A stretch of DNA of 64,000 nt from Thiorhodovibrio frisius. GTDB taxonomy: Bacteria > Pseudomonadota > Gammaproteobacteria > Chromatiales > Chromatiaceae. Numbering within the stretch: the stretch's first letter is position 1; every line of letters begins with the position of its first letter. The stretch covers positions 3,838,501-3,902,500 of the forward strand of contig NZ_CP121471.1 in NCBI RefSeq assembly GCF_033954835.1. Direction: 5' to 3'. This document shows positions 39,127 to 48,618 of this stretch, in pieces. Under the pieces are notes generated by a model, which searched no databases, was not told the origin of the DNA, and worked only from the letters and a program-made list of their open reading frames with translations. Position numbers and translations under genes: made by a program.

Positions 39127-40962
39127 ATGAGCGCGAAACAATTGGAACTTGACGAATCACAGTTTCAGGCTCCTGAGGAACGGATGCCGCACTATCAGCC
39201 CAGCGATGGTGATAGAGACCTGCTCAGGAACCTGGTAGCAAACATCCGTCAAGCTGGCGAATTTTCATCGCTGGCGGACGTAGATTCGCTGTTTGCTAGC
39301 TCCAACTTTCCCAAGCGCTATCGCCAACTCACCTTGGTGCTCTATGCCCCCGGCCACAGCCGGATTCTCGTCAGCCGCAGCGCGACAAACATCGGCCCAC
39401 CGTTATTTTCAAACGTTTTCAGCCGGCTTCTGAATCACCCCCGACTGCCTTTATTAGCAGATTCTGAATTCCGGCTGCAAATAGACTTCACGATCAAACC
39501 ACCCCGCCCTGTCGATATATACCGCGTCGGCATGGCCCAAAGCGGCGACCGGCATTTCGAGATTGGCCTGGACGGCTTACTGTTCAAAGACAATCAAGGC
39601 AAAGCCCAGATTTTTCTGCCCGGAGACGCCTATGTGCGCTCCATCATGGGCATGGGGCAACTGCGCGATTATCTTCGCCTGTCGCACAGCGAGGAGCACC
39701 TGCGCCGCACCAAGTTTCTGCGCTTCCGGACCGAAAGTTATGTGTCCTGCCACTCAGGCGAGCACTGGCTGCGCCTGTATCGCGGCTATCCGCTGGTCGG
39801 GCCGCTGACCAAGGACAAGGTCGAGCATGCGTTGCAACTGGCGATTAAGCACATCAAGCACACCCAACAGCCGGACGGGCGCTTTCTTTACTACTACGAT
39901 GCCGCCCGCGACTCGCGCCGCGACCACGAGCACCCCAAACGCGACCCGGACAAAAATCCCTTCTACAACATCCTCAGACACGCCGGCGGCGGTCTGACCT
40001 GTATCTATCACGAGAAAGCCAACAAGACCGGCGACACCCTGCCGAATATCGTGCGCGCGCTCGACTACCTGGTCGCCAGCACCCGGTTTGCCGAATACGA
40101 AGGCAAAACCGGCGCCTTTATCTTCAGCGAGAAAAAGGCCAAGCTCGGCGGGACCGGCATCGCCCTCTATCTCGCCAGCGAATACCAACTACTCACAGGC
40201 GACACCCGATACCAAGGCTGGATTCATCAGCTCGCCTGGCACCTGCTGCACCAGATTACCGAGACCGGCGAGTTCATCTACTACAACATCTACCTCGACC
40301 GCCCCGTCACGCCCGCAGACAACCATCAGTACTTCTCGTTTTATTACCCGGGAGAAGCCGTCTGTGGTCTAGCCAAATACCTGCACCTCGCCGCGCCGAA
40401 AGACCGCGAGCCGTTCTTCAGCGGACTGCGCAAGGCACTCCATTACCTGCTTGTCATCCGCCCGCGCGAGCGCGCCGAGGAATACACAGCCGTCCCGTCC
40501 GACTCCTGGCTGATGATGGGCATCATGGAGCTGTGGGACTTCCCGCAGATGCGCAATGCCTCTTACGCCGAGTTCGTCTTTGCCGACGCGCGCAAAATGG
40601 TCGACCGGCTCTACACTGTAAAAGACGCACCCTACCCCGACTACGCCGGCGCCTTTTACTACCAATTCGGCGACTACCCATACTCCGACGGCGCCCGCTG
40701 CGAAGGATTGCTCGGCGCCTACGAACTCGCCGTCAAAATTGGCGAGGACGCACTCGCGCGTCACCTCTGGATTGCCATCCAACTCGCCGCCTGGTCGGTC
40801 ATGCACCTGGTCAACACCGAAGACGCCATCTACTCCGCCCCCAACCCCAGCCTGGCACTTGGCGGCATCCGCTTCAAATACACCCGGCAGTGGTTCCGCA
40901 TCGACACCATTCAGCATGTCGCCTGCTTTTATGCCAAGCTGCTGCCACATTGGCCAAACTAG
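39127..40962 (+). CDS. AMMECR1-like domain fused to an alpha/alpha-toroid
   Basis: A 611-aa soluble protein. The N-terminal ~190 residues resemble the AMMECR1 fold: a segment with PRLPLLADSEFRLQIDF, then EIGLDGLLFKD and QIFLPGD in the place of AMMECR1's LEIGRHGL...FLPQ core. From about residue 230 onward repeated helical hairpins (QPDGRFLYYYD, GAFIFSEKKAKLGGTG, GEFIYYNIYLD, ADNHQYFSFYYPGEAVCGL) suggest an (alpha/alpha)6 toroid of the kind found in glucuronyl epimerases, lyases and six-hairpin glycosidases. No signal peptide is seen. Function unknown. A TTG at 39067 would add 20 residues. Confidence 0.75.
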   Translation: MSAKQLELDESQFQAPEERMPHYQPSDGDRDLLRNLVANIRQAGEFSSLADVDSLFASSNFPKRYRQLTLVLYAPGHSRILVSRSATNIGPPLFSNVFSRLLNHPRLPLLADSEFRLQIDFTIKPPRPVDIYRVGMAQSGDRHFEIGLDGLLFKDNQGKAQIFLPGDAYVRSIMGMGQLRDYLRLSHSEEHLRRTKFLRFRTESYVSCHSGEHWLRLYRGYPLVGPLTKDKVEHALQLAIKHIKHTQQPDGRFLYYYDAARDSRRDHEHPKRDPDKNPFYNILRHAGGGLTCIYHEKANKTGDTLPNIVRALDYLVASTRFAEYEGKTGAFIFSEKKAKLGGTGIALYLASEYQLLTGDTRYQGWIHQLAWHLLHQITETGEFIYYNIYLDRPVTPADNHQYFSFYYPGEAVCGLAKYLHLAAPKDREPFFSGLRKALHYLLVIRPRERAEEYTAVPSDSWLMMGIMELWDFPQMRNASYAEFVFADARKMVDRLYTVKDAPYPDYAGAFYYQFGDYPYSDGARCEGLLGAYELAVKIGEDALARHLWIAIQLAAWSVMHLVNTEDAIYSAPNPSLALGGIRFKYTRQWFRIDTIQHVACFYAKLLPHWPN

Positions 40963-41017
40963 TCATCAGGACGGCCCCCGCAACACACCGCAACCAAACC
41001 GCCCGCTTGCCGGCTAT

Positions 41018-41339
41018 TCAATCGGGAATGAACCGCCCTAACTCCGGCACCGCCAGCGCCGCAAACTCCCGCAACCGCCGGTCGCCGTCTTGCCAATCCT
41101 CCCAAGGCTGAACCGCCGTGGTCAGCCGCACCAACGCCCCATCGGTGCGATTGCGGGTTAGCGCGTCCCAGAACAAGAACCACTTCACGGCATATTCATT
41201 AGTCAGCACCCGGCCGCGCTGCTGGAACCAAAAATACACCAGCTGCTTATCTTCGCCGCGCCAAAGGACCGATTCTGCCGGAAACGTCCACACCAGCACG
41301 GTTAGCAGCAGAATCAGCGAGACATGCACCACCAGGTAT
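41018..41339 (-). pseudogene. Scrambled remnant of the exosortase-EpsI gene
   Basis: The frame encodes a C-terminus nearly identical to that of the intact exosortase at 42382-43950 (RGEDKQLVY(F/Y)[11 protein letters not shown] to GRFIPD). The DNA shows three pieces of the intact gene joined together: about 42382-42632, a ~25-bp piece from near 43085-43108, and about 43612-43671. The missing stretches of roughly 455 and 505 bp remove the catalytic residues. It is therefore a broken second copy, not a gene. Confidence 0.88.
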
Positions 41340-41477
41340 CATCATGCCGTTGTCATTCAGTGACCTGGTGTCGCGGGAATCGCGGTTAACCTTGAGGACC
41401 AGCGCGACACCGAGCAAAAGCGCGCGGCGCTGTCACACCGCTGAATCCTGTCATGGTCGCGAGCACTGTCAAAGGCG

Positions 41478-41990
41478 CTAGGGCCGGACAAGCCGGCGCG
41501 CGTCCTTGAGGAGCAAAATGAGTTGTCGGTGTTGCAATGGCGTTGGCTCGAAACCGAACCGGCGATAAAAAGCATCGGCCCGAGCATTGATGGGGTGTGT
41601 CAGCAGCGCCCGAATCCCAGCATGTTCAGCGACAGCAATTGTACGAATGATAGCGTCTTGCAGCAGGCTATAACCCAAACCCCGCTTCTGATAATCCAAA
41701 TCCACGGCGAGCCTCGCCAAAATGATCAAGGGAATTGGGTACTGCCCCATACCACGACGAATCCGCTCGGGAGCTTCCAGCGTGTCAATCTGGCCGACAG
41801 TCAGGCTATAGTAGCCAGCCACCCGATCTTGATCGCAAGCGACAAAGGTTCTCGCCGATCCGCTCCCTTGGGCCTGGCGCGCATATTGGCGCAGCCATGT
41901 CGTGAGGGCGGGCTGCCCGCAATCAAACGCCTCCAGCCGATGCGCCACACCCAACGGCTGAGGCGCCGACAAACTCAAGTATCGGCCCAC
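41478..41990 (-). CDS. GNAT-type toxin (TacT/AtaT-like)
   Basis: A 170-aa GNAT acetyltransferase of the type that acts as a toxin by acetylating aminoacyl-tRNA. Seen: LEAFDCGQPALTTWLRQYA at the N-terminus, VAGYYSLTVG, and the acetyl-CoA loop LAVDLDYQKRGLGYSLL with Q/R-x-x-G-x-G/A, then DAFYRRFGFEP. GTG start, overlapping the antitoxin end by 16 nt, the standard antitoxin-first order. tRNA target cannot be told. Confidence 0.9.
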   Translation of the reverse strand: MGRYLSLSAPQPLGVAHRLEAFDCGQPALTTWLRQYARQAQGSGSARTFVACDQDRVAGYYSLTVGQIDTLEAPERIRRGMGQYPIPLIILARLAVDLDYQKRGLGYSLLQDAIIRTIAVAEHAGIRALLTHPINARADAFYRRFGFEPTPLQHRQLILLLKDARRLVRP

Positions 41991-42262
41991 ACCGGACGGC
42001 GTGAAAGCAGATCCGCCAATCGTTGATTGTCCGTCTCGGGCCGATCCAACATGTCCAAGAGTGCCTGGTACTGGTTGCCCGAAACCATGAAGAGGCGTTG
42101 ATCGAGCAGGGTTTGCTCCGCCGCCTGGTAGGCTGCGTCAAGAATGAAGTCGGTCAGCGACTTGTGGGCGACTTCAGCGGCGCGCCGCAGCACGGCCTCC
42201 TGTGCGGGGGTGGCGCGCAAGCCAAGACGGGAAGATCGGGCCGATGCGATGACAGAGGGCAT
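41975..42262 (-). CDS. DUF1778 antitoxin (TacA/AtaR-like)
   Basis: A 95-aa antitoxin: N-terminal ribbon-helix-helix with RLGLRATPAQEAVLRRAAEVAHKSLTDFILDAA, and a C-terminal toxin-binding tail starting after about residue 55. The frame is open to 42328, but the RHH start and a GGGA upstream support the ATG at 42262. Such pairs repress their own promoter. A near-palindrome TTGAC-N9-GTACAA at about 42286-42304 is a candidate operator. Confidence 0.9.
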   Translation of the reverse strand: MPSVIASARSSRLGLRATPAQEAVLRRAAEVAHKSLTDFILDAAYQAAEQTLLDQRLFMVSGNQYQALLDMLDRPETDNQRLADLLSRRPVWADT

Positions 42263-42381
42263 GTCAAGAGTCCCAAAAGCAAACAATTGACGACATGTTA
42301 GTACAATCGGCAAACGCCCGTCCACCAACGAAAGACTCTCGGCTCTCGCGACTTTAATGGTCGCGTGAAATGCCTCTCCAA

Positions 42382-43950
42382 TCAGTCCGGAATAAACCGC
42401 CCCAACTCGGGCACCGCCAAAGCCGCAAACTCACGCAACCGCCGATCGCCATCGGCCCAGTCTTCCCACGGCTGAATCACCGTTGTCAGCCGCACCAGCG
42501 CCCCATCGGTGCGATTTCGCGTCAGCGCATCCCAGAACAGGAACCACTTCACCGCATATTCATTCGTCAGCACCCGACCGCGCTGCTGGAACCAATAATA
42601 CACCAGCTGCTTATCCTCACCGCGCTGAATCTTTAGCCGGTTGACCCGCAACGGCTGCCCCGTCACGAACAAGCCATCCAGGCTGATCCGCTGCAAGTCC
42701 TCGATTCTCCAACCGCCGCCCGGGATGCACGAGCGCGGCGAATGGGCCGATTCCCCAGCCCCTTGAGAATCATAGAAGGCGGCGTAAAAATTCACCCGCC
42801 GATCACCGCCACCGATGAAATCCCCGATAAAATAATCGGTCAGATCCAGGCTCTTGAGGATGTTGTCCTGCAAGATCTCCGGAGTCCCCTCCCACTGGCC
42901 AATTTCCTCGGGAAACACCGTCAGCGATTCCCGCGCCAACGACTCCACCGGACGCGCCTGCAGAAAAGGCATGGTCGCAGCCGTCAGCGCCAACAGCGCC
43001 ACGGCCGCCCAGAAGGGTTTAGGCACCGAGCGCTCGGACGGCACAAAACCCGCCGGCAACGGCTCCGGCCAGTCCAGCGCTAGCGCCGCGCCAAAAGACC
43101 GACTCTCCCGGAAATGCCCGCTGAAGCGCACGAACAGCCACACCTCCGCCAACAACAGCGCCGTGCACGCCATAAAGATAATCCAGCCCTCAAAATCGTG
43201 CAGAAAGCCCTCGGCGGCGCCGATGCCAAAATACTCCACCAGCAGCCCCGTCACCCCGATTCGGAAACTGTTCATCGCCACCGTAATAGGCACGGTTGAA
43301 GCAAAGACGATCACCCGCTGCCACCAAGGCGCCCTGAAGAAGTAAGCAATCAAAAACCCAAAGCTCATCAATGGGAACAGATAGCGCAGGCCGCTGCACG
43401 CATCCACCACCTGCAACTGATAACTGCCCAGGTCGATCACATTGCCCTCAAGGAACACCGAGATGCCGAACAGCCGGATAAACCAAACGCCGATCTCGGA
43501 GGACAGCAACTGCAAGCCCAGCGACATCTGGTTATGCAAAAACGGCGGAAAGGGGATCATGAACACCAGGTAGATCAGCGGCACCCAGAGGATGCGCATC
43601 GCCCCTAGCCCAGTAAACGCCCACACCAGCCCGGTTAGCAGCAGAATCAGTGAGACATGCACCACCAGGTAAATGGTGCTCAGCTGGCCGATCAGCAGCA
43701 ACAAGAGCGCCACGATAACCAGGCCCAGGCCGTTCCAAGAGCCAGAAAAGCGCAGCTGTGCCAGCGTTGGCCATTGTTGCCAAACCAGCATAAGGCTGAC
43801 CAGGGGGATGAAATAGCCGTGGCTGTATTCTTCGCGGGAGCTCCAGTCGCGCAGCAGTTCGGCGATGCCTGGCCAGTAGAGGATCGCGATTGCCAGCAGG
43901 GCAGCCCCGAGGGCAATCGCAAAATGTGGTAAAAAGCGCGCGTTCTTCAT
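42382..43950 (-). CDS. Exosortase with fused EpsI domain
   Basis: A membrane cysteine protease-transpeptidase of the exosortase family, which cleaves CTERM sorting signals of exported proteins and couples them to EPS production. 522 aa: about nine transmembrane helices (10-290), catalytic C185 (VDACSGLRY), R230 (NSFRIG) and H251 (GFLHDFEGW), then a periplasmic EpsI domain (from about 330) whose sequence continues to RFIPD. GAGGA precedes the ATG. The closest described groups by memory are XrtA and XrtD types; I cannot separate them here. No protein with a PEP-CTERM-like tail was seen in the window. It is the 3' end of the EPS locus. Confidence 0.92.
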   Translation of the reverse strand: MKNARFLPHFAIALGAALLAIAILYWPGIAELLRDWSSREEYSHGYFIPLVSLMLVWQQWPTLAQLRFSGSWNGLGLVIVALLLLLIGQLSTIYLVVHVSLILLLTGLVWAFTGLGAMRILWVPLIYLVFMIPFPPFLHNQMSLGLQLLSSEIGVWFIRLFGISVFLEGNVIDLGSYQLQVVDACSGLRYLFPLMSFGFLIAYFFRAPWWQRVIVFASTVPITVAMNSFRIGVTGLLVEYFGIGAAEGFLHDFEGWIIFMACTALLLAEVWLFVRFSGHFRESRSFGAALALDWPEPLPAGFVPSERSVPKPFWAAVALLALTAATMPFLQARPVESLARESLTVFPEEIGQWEGTPEILQDNILKSLDLTDYFIGDFIGGGDRRVNFYAAFYDSQGAGESAHSPRSCIPGGGWRIEDLQRISLDGLFVTGQPLRVNRLKIQRGEDKQLVYYWFQQRGRVLTNEYAVKWFLFWDALTRNRTDGALVRLTTVIQPWEDWADGDRRLREFAALAVPELGRFIPD

Positions 43951-44008
43951 GCTTGGTCCTCTAACGTATGATCAGGATTCAATCGAAACGCGGATGACGA
44001 CTCAGCCA

Positions 44009-45226
44009 TTAGGTCGGCGCCTTGGTCTCGAAAACACAATCATAGGACGCCAGGAGTTTTGGGGCTTCATAGTCCCATGCGAGTTCGTTTTCGATGCGCG
44101 CCATGCCAAAGGCCCCCATCCGCTCCCGCGCATGCGGATCATCCAGCAGTTGGCGGATTTTTAATGCAAAATCCTCGATATCATTCGGTTTCGCATACCA
44201 AGAGGCATCCAGTGCCGAACGTCGCCCCTCGGTCAGATCGTACTGAACTATCGGTTTGCCAAGCGCCATATACTCCATGATTTTATTCATGGTCGACTTG
44301 TCATTCATCGCGTTGGCTATATCCGGATTCACGCAGATATCCGCTGTGTTCAAGGCTTCCAGCAATGTTTTGTCGGGCACCCGCCCCGTGAACGTCACAA
44401 AGGAACCAACGTCAAGCTCCCCCGCCATGGCCTTGAGCGAATCCAATTCAGTCCCGCCGCCTACAATCACAAAATGCACATCCTCCCGGCCGAGATCCGC
44501 CACCAAATGCCGCACCGCGCGCAACAGATGATCAATGCCCTCCTGTTTGCCGATGACACCCACATAGCCCACCAAATAACGCCGCCCATTCTTCCAAGAC
44601 GGCACGGGTGGCAACCGCTTCAGCCGTGACACATCCGGCCCGCTGCGCACCACGAAGACCCGCTCTGGATTCATGCCGCCGCGCGAAATGGCGATCTCTC
44701 GATAGGATTCGTTGGTCGCGATCGAGACATCGGCGGTGCGAAAAGTCCAGCGCTCCAACAATAGCATCAGACGATAAAAAACGTCACGCCGGTTAAACTT
44801 CGCTTCGTACAACTCCGGGTTGATATCGTGATGATCGAACAGAAACCGCTTGCCGAAAAGCTTAAAGAACCCGCCAATCAGAAAAATGGTATCCGGCGGA
44901 TTGCAGGCATGGATCACATCAAAGCCGTGACGAAAAAGCACCTTGAGACTGAGATAAAATTCCCAAAAGAGCGCGCTCCCATACTCCAGCGCATACCCTA
45001 GCGCCCCATCGGCCTCGAGCGGCAGCGCATGGCGATAAATCCACACCCCATCAATCCGCTCCTCGCGTTGCTCATAACCCTCGCCAATCGGACAAATAAT
45101 GGCAACCTGATAGCCCGCGCGCTGCAGGGTGGTGGCCTCTTGCCAAACACGCCGATCAAAAGGCGATGGCAGATTCTCAACGATCATCAAAACGCGCCGC
45201 TGACGCTGCTTCGGTTCCTCGCGCAT
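44009..45226 (-). CDS. GT4-type glycosyltransferase
   Basis: A 405-aa GT-B glycosyltransferase. N-terminal VLMIVENLPSPFDRRVWQEA is typical of EPS-locus GT4 enzymes; the donor half has GYVGVIGKQEG, and the E-x7-E-like NKIMEYMALGKP. An ATG at 45226 with GGAG 7 nt upstream is better than the one at 45244. In the EPS operon between a nucleotide-sugar dehydrogenase and the exosortase. Confidence 0.91.
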   Translation of the reverse strand: MREEPKQRQRRVLMIVENLPSPFDRRVWQEATTLQRAGYQVAIICPIGEGYEQREERIDGVWIYRHALPLEADGALGYALEYGSALFWEFYLSLKVLFRHGFDVIHACNPPDTIFLIGGFFKLFGKRFLFDHHDINPELYEAKFNRRDVFYRLMLLLERWTFRTADVSIATNESYREIAISRGGMNPERVFVVRSGPDVSRLKRLPPVPSWKNGRRYLVGYVGVIGKQEGIDHLLRAVRHLVADLGREDVHFVIVGGGTELDSLKAMAGELDVGSFVTFTGRVPDKTLLEALNTADICVNPDIANAMNDKSTMNKIMEYMALGKPIVQYDLTEGRRSALDASWYAKPNDIEDFALKIRQLLDDPHARERMGAFGMARIENELAWDYEAPKLLASYDCVFETKAPT

Positions 45227-45264
45227 CTTACGTCTCCGAGACAACGCCCATAAGGCGCCAGCTT

Positions 45265-46578
45265 TTACCAGCAGATACCGTCATAGGAGGCCACATCGCT
45301 GCGGCCATCGCTGATCCGCACCAGATCCACAACCACCTGATCCGGCTTGAGTTGACCGAGCACCCCTTGAAACTCCGCCGAGCCATTTCCGACAATCAAC
45401 ACCTCGCCATGCGCAAGAATGTCGGAGAGGTCCTTCACCATCAAGCGCGCAATATGCGGAATGCGATTAAGGATATAGTCACGATTCGCGCCAACCAAAC
45501 TCGCGAGATTCACATTCTTGTCGTAGATTTTCAGCTCATAGCCCTTGCCCAGCAAGCGCTCGATCAGCTCCACCACCGGACTCTCGCGCAGATCATCGGT
45601 CCCCGCCTTAAAGGAAAAACCCAGGATGCCAACCTTCTTACGGCCCTTGGCCACCACCATGTCAAACGCTTTCTTCACCTGCAGCGCATTGCTCGGCAGA
45701 ATCGCATCCAGGATGGGCACCGGAATATCCATGCTACGTGCCTTGTAGGTCAAGGCGCGCACATCCTTCGGCAAACAGGAGCCGCCGAAGGCAAACCCCG
45801 GCTTCATGTAATAGGGAGAAAGATTCAGCTTAGTATCCTGACAAAAAATGTCCATCAACCGATGCCCATCAATCTCCAACGCCTTGCAGATGTTGCCAAT
45901 CTCGTTGGCGAAACCCACCTTCAGGGCGTGCCAGACATTGTCCGTATATTTCACCATCTCCGCCGTTTCAATATCGGTGCGAATCAAAGGCCCCGGGAGA
46001 TGCCCGTAGAGTTCCGCCAGGATATCGCCGCTGCGCGTATCCAGCTCGCCGATCACCGTTTTTGGCGGCTGATAAAAATCCTTTACAGCGGTGCCTTCGC
46101 GAAGAAACTCCGGATTGTGGCAAATACCAAAGTCCTCACCCGCGCGTTTGCCGGAATATTCCTCTAGCGTCGGAATCACAATCTGGCGTATGGTCCCAGG
46201 CAAAATGGTGCTGCGAATCACCACGGCATGAAAACCATCCTTCCGGCGCAAGGACTCGCCAATCTGCTCACACACCGTCCGCACATGCGAGAGATCCAAG
46301 CTGCCGTTCAGTTGGCTCGGTGTCCCGACACAGACAATTGAGACATCTGTCTGCTCGATGGCTGACGCGAAATCCATGGTCGCGCTAAGCTGCCCCTTCT
46401 CAACCGATTCCTGAATCAGTGTTCCGATCTCCGCCTCAATGACCGGCGTTTGACCCGCGTTAATCAGCTCGACCTTGGTCGCGGAAGGATCGACGCCAAT
46501 CACTCGATGCCCATCGTGTGCCAGGCAGCCCGCCGACACAGCGCCGACATAGCCGAGTCCAAAAATATCAATATTCAT
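45265..46578 (-). CDS. UDP-glucose/GDP-mannose 6-dehydrogenase, AlgD-like
   Basis: Makes a sugar-uronic acid nucleotide by two NAD-dependent oxidations. N-terminal Rossmann start MNIDIFGLGYVGAV, catalytic Cys at C268 in FGGSCLPKD, and a C-terminal SAM-fold binding part with GFSFKAGTDDLRESP. The segments around MKPGFAFGG and ARSMDIPVPILD look closer to GDP-mannose dehydrogenase (AlgD) than to UDP-glucose dehydrogenase, and C268 matches the AlgD numbering. So GDP-mannuronate is the more likely product, by inference. Confidence 0.92.
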   Translation of the reverse strand: MNIDIFGLGYVGAVSAGCLAHDGHRVIGVDPSATKVELINAGQTPVIEAEIGTLIQESVEKGQLSATMDFASAIEQTDVSIVCVGTPSQLNGSLDLSHVRTVCEQIGESLRRKDGFHAVVIRSTILPGTIRQIVIPTLEEYSGKRAGEDFGICHNPEFLREGTAVKDFYQPPKTVIGELDTRSGDILAELYGHLPGPLIRTDIETAEMVKYTDNVWHALKVGFANEIGNICKALEIDGHRLMDIFCQDTKLNLSPYYMKPGFAFGGSCLPKDVRALTYKARSMDIPVPILDAILPSNALQVKKAFDMVVAKGRKKVGILGFSFKAGTDDLRESPVVELIERLLGKGYELKIYDKNVNLASLVGANRDYILNRIPHIARLMVKDLSDILAHGEVLIVGNGSAEFQGVLGQLKPDQVVVDLVRISDGRSDVASYDGICW

Positions 46579-46623
46579 GAATGACTTCCCAAGGATAGTC
46601 GAAGCAAGAGAGCCGAATGCAAA

Positions 46624-48498
46624 TTAAGTGTCTAGCAAATTGATCGCAGAAGTCACGCCTTGTTGGGGAATGCGACCAACCCAGGAAATGCGCGTGGCCG
46701 GCAGTTTTATACCAAAACGAGGGGAAATCCAGCCTCCACCCTCGCCGAGCTCTCCGCCCTGCGCTAAACAGAGATCGCCAGGCGTATCAAAGGCCACTGT
46801 GGCAATGTCACGCCCGGCGCGCCTGATCAGGATCGCGTCCCCAACGCTGCGCGCCTCGCAGTCCATCGCCAGTTGAAACACGATTTCCGCCCGCCGCGCT
46901 GGCGCGATCAGGCCGCCCTCCAGTCGATCATGAATGGCAAAGCCCTGATCGGTCGCGGACAGGGTGCGGCGGTGGAGAACGCCAAAGGGCTTGCGATAGC
47001 CGTCATGGGCAGCAGTGATCGACCAATCGGCTCCGTCGCGTGCGGACTCCAGCCTCGCGCGCGCCTTGTGCGACCAGTTGAACGGCCCGCTGATGCGACT
47101 CTGATCCACACCGTCGACATTAACCGTGTTGTGCGCACGGGTACCGCGAAACCAATCCCGCCAGGCGCCACCGGAATGATACAAATAGGTGCCCGGATCA
47201 ACGAACAGCGGCTTGCCATCGAGCGTGACAAGAATCGCCAGCGCATCAGCATGGCCATGGGCGGCGATGGTCAAATAACCCAGGGGCCCGTGATCGAAGA
47301 GCAACGCCAGCCTATGCCCGGCGCGTTGCTCGCGAACAACGGTGTAGCCGCCCTCGGTAAAGGTATGAAGACCTGTTGGCGACGTAGCCGCTGGCAGGGC
47401 GAAGCGCCGGCAAACGCTGACCGGATAAGACGGCTCGGCGGCATCCAGCCACAGCACCCGACCTTCATCGTCATCACCGATTGCCGGTACTTGGCCCTCG
47501 GCATCCTGCAGCCAGGCGATGAACTCGGCGAAAGCGGCCAGGCGCGCATCGACGACGGCCGGCAGGGGGCGCCCAGCAGCGCTCGCCGACGCTTGCGCGC
47601 ACCACAGCAACTCGGCACTGAAGGCGCCATAGGTGGGCGACTGTTCCGCCGGTACGCCATCGGCATGGAACTGACGCTCGGCCTCGCGTGCCAATACCCG
47701 GCGATGGCGTGCTTCCAGAGTGGCCGCCTGCGGCCACTCTGGCAGCGCGAGGGCGATCAGAAATTCCCCGGCTGCCTCGGCGATGCGATGATTATTCGCC
47801 GAGGAAAAACGCGACGGATAGCGCCCCAGCCACAGCGCATGGGCGCGCAGCAGCGCGCGCAGCCGCGCCACCGTCGGCTCGGAGAGATGCGACCCGCACA
47901 AGCTCGCCGTGATCAGCAGCGTAATGGCGCGCAGCGCCAGCTCAATGCCAGAATTCCAGCCCAGCCCGCGAAAGGGCGGATTGGCCTCATACCAACTCGC
48001 AATGGCCTGTTCGATGGCCGCCAGGGCCTGGGGATCTCCGGTGCGCGCCACCTGCGCCGCCAGGGTTTGGAGAAACTGGAGCCGGTTGATTTCCCAGACG
48101 TATTTGATGTCGCCCAAGCGGCGCTCATGGCGATAGGGAATATCGAAGCAATACGCATCGGCCCCGGGCCAGGAGGCACCGGTCACCGGATCCAGTCGCC
48201 ACAGCTCCGCAGGGAACAGGCATCCGGGCGCTCGTGGCGGCCAGGTTTGACCGAGGGCGGTGAATTCACCCGCCAGCAGCGCGGTGGTTCTGGCGTTTAA
48301 ATCGTGCTCCGGCACAGCGCGCGCTAGGCTGTCCCAGGGGCCGGGCAGCATAGGCACGGGGCCAGGATTGGCATAGCGCTCCCAGCCCTCCAGGGTGCCC
48401 CGTGCGGTCGATTTCCTAACCTTTTCCACCACCCGATGGGCGATCTCGGGTGGACTCATGGCGCGCAGGCGATGGAGTTTCCAAAAGAAATTGTTCAT
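46624..48498 (-). CDS. Heparinase II/III family protein
   Basis: A 624-aa polysaccharide-lyase-like protein. N-terminal alpha/alpha toroid with SANNHRIAEAAGEFLIAL and RHVLAREAERQFHADGVPAEQSPTYG-like core, then the antiparallel beta-sandwich with TEGGYTVVREQ, the His motif AAHGHADAL, DPGTYLYHSGG and RGTRAHNTVNVDG. Members lyse uronic-acid polymers; next to an AlgD-like enzyme it may trim or release the polymer made here. No clear signal peptide. The ATG lies 45 bp from the dehydrogenase on the 5' side of the operon order. Confidence 0.9.
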   Translation of the reverse strand: MNNFFWKLHRLRAMSPPEIAHRVVEKVRKSTARGTLEGWERYANPGPVPMLPGPWDSLARAVPEHDLNARTTALLAGEFTALGQTWPPRAPGCLFPAELWRLDPVTGASWPGADAYCFDIPYRHERRLGDIKYVWEINRLQFLQTLAAQVARTGDPQALAAIEQAIASWYEANPPFRGLGWNSGIELALRAITLLITASLCGSHLSEPTVARLRALLRAHALWLGRYPSRFSSANNHRIAEAAGEFLIALALPEWPQAATLEARHRRVLAREAERQFHADGVPAEQSPTYGAFSAELLWCAQASASAAGRPLPAVVDARLAAFAEFIAWLQDAEGQVPAIGDDDEGRVLWLDAAEPSYPVSVCRRFALPAATSPTGLHTFTEGGYTVVREQRAGHRLALLFDHGPLGYLTIAAHGHADALAILVTLDGKPLFVDPGTYLYHSGGAWRDWFRGTRAHNTVNVDGVDQSRISGPFNWSHKARARLESARDGADWSITAAHDGYRKPFGVLHRRTLSATDQGFAIHDRLEGGLIAPARRAEIVFQLAMDCEARSVGDAILIRRAGRDIATVAFDTPGDLCLAQGGELGEGGGWISPRFGIKLPATRISWVGRIPQQGVTSAINLLDT

Positions 48499-48618
48499 TT
48501 TGTATGCTCTATGAAAGGCGCCAACCCATCAAGACGGGAAAGGCCCCTTCAGTGATCGCGGCGCAGTTTGGCCAGCCAGGCTTCGATGGTGGCTGCACCA
48601 AGCCCAATGCCGTCAACT

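Noticed and set aside
45166-46167. 333-codon plus-strand frame opposite the nucleotide-sugar dehydrogenase
   Set aside because: Shadow of a gene with intact catalytic motif; His/Gln-rich translation.
46873-48300. 475-codon plus-strand frame opposite the heparinase-type gene
   Set aside because: GC-driven antisense shadow; Arg/Gly/Gln-rich without recognisable domains.
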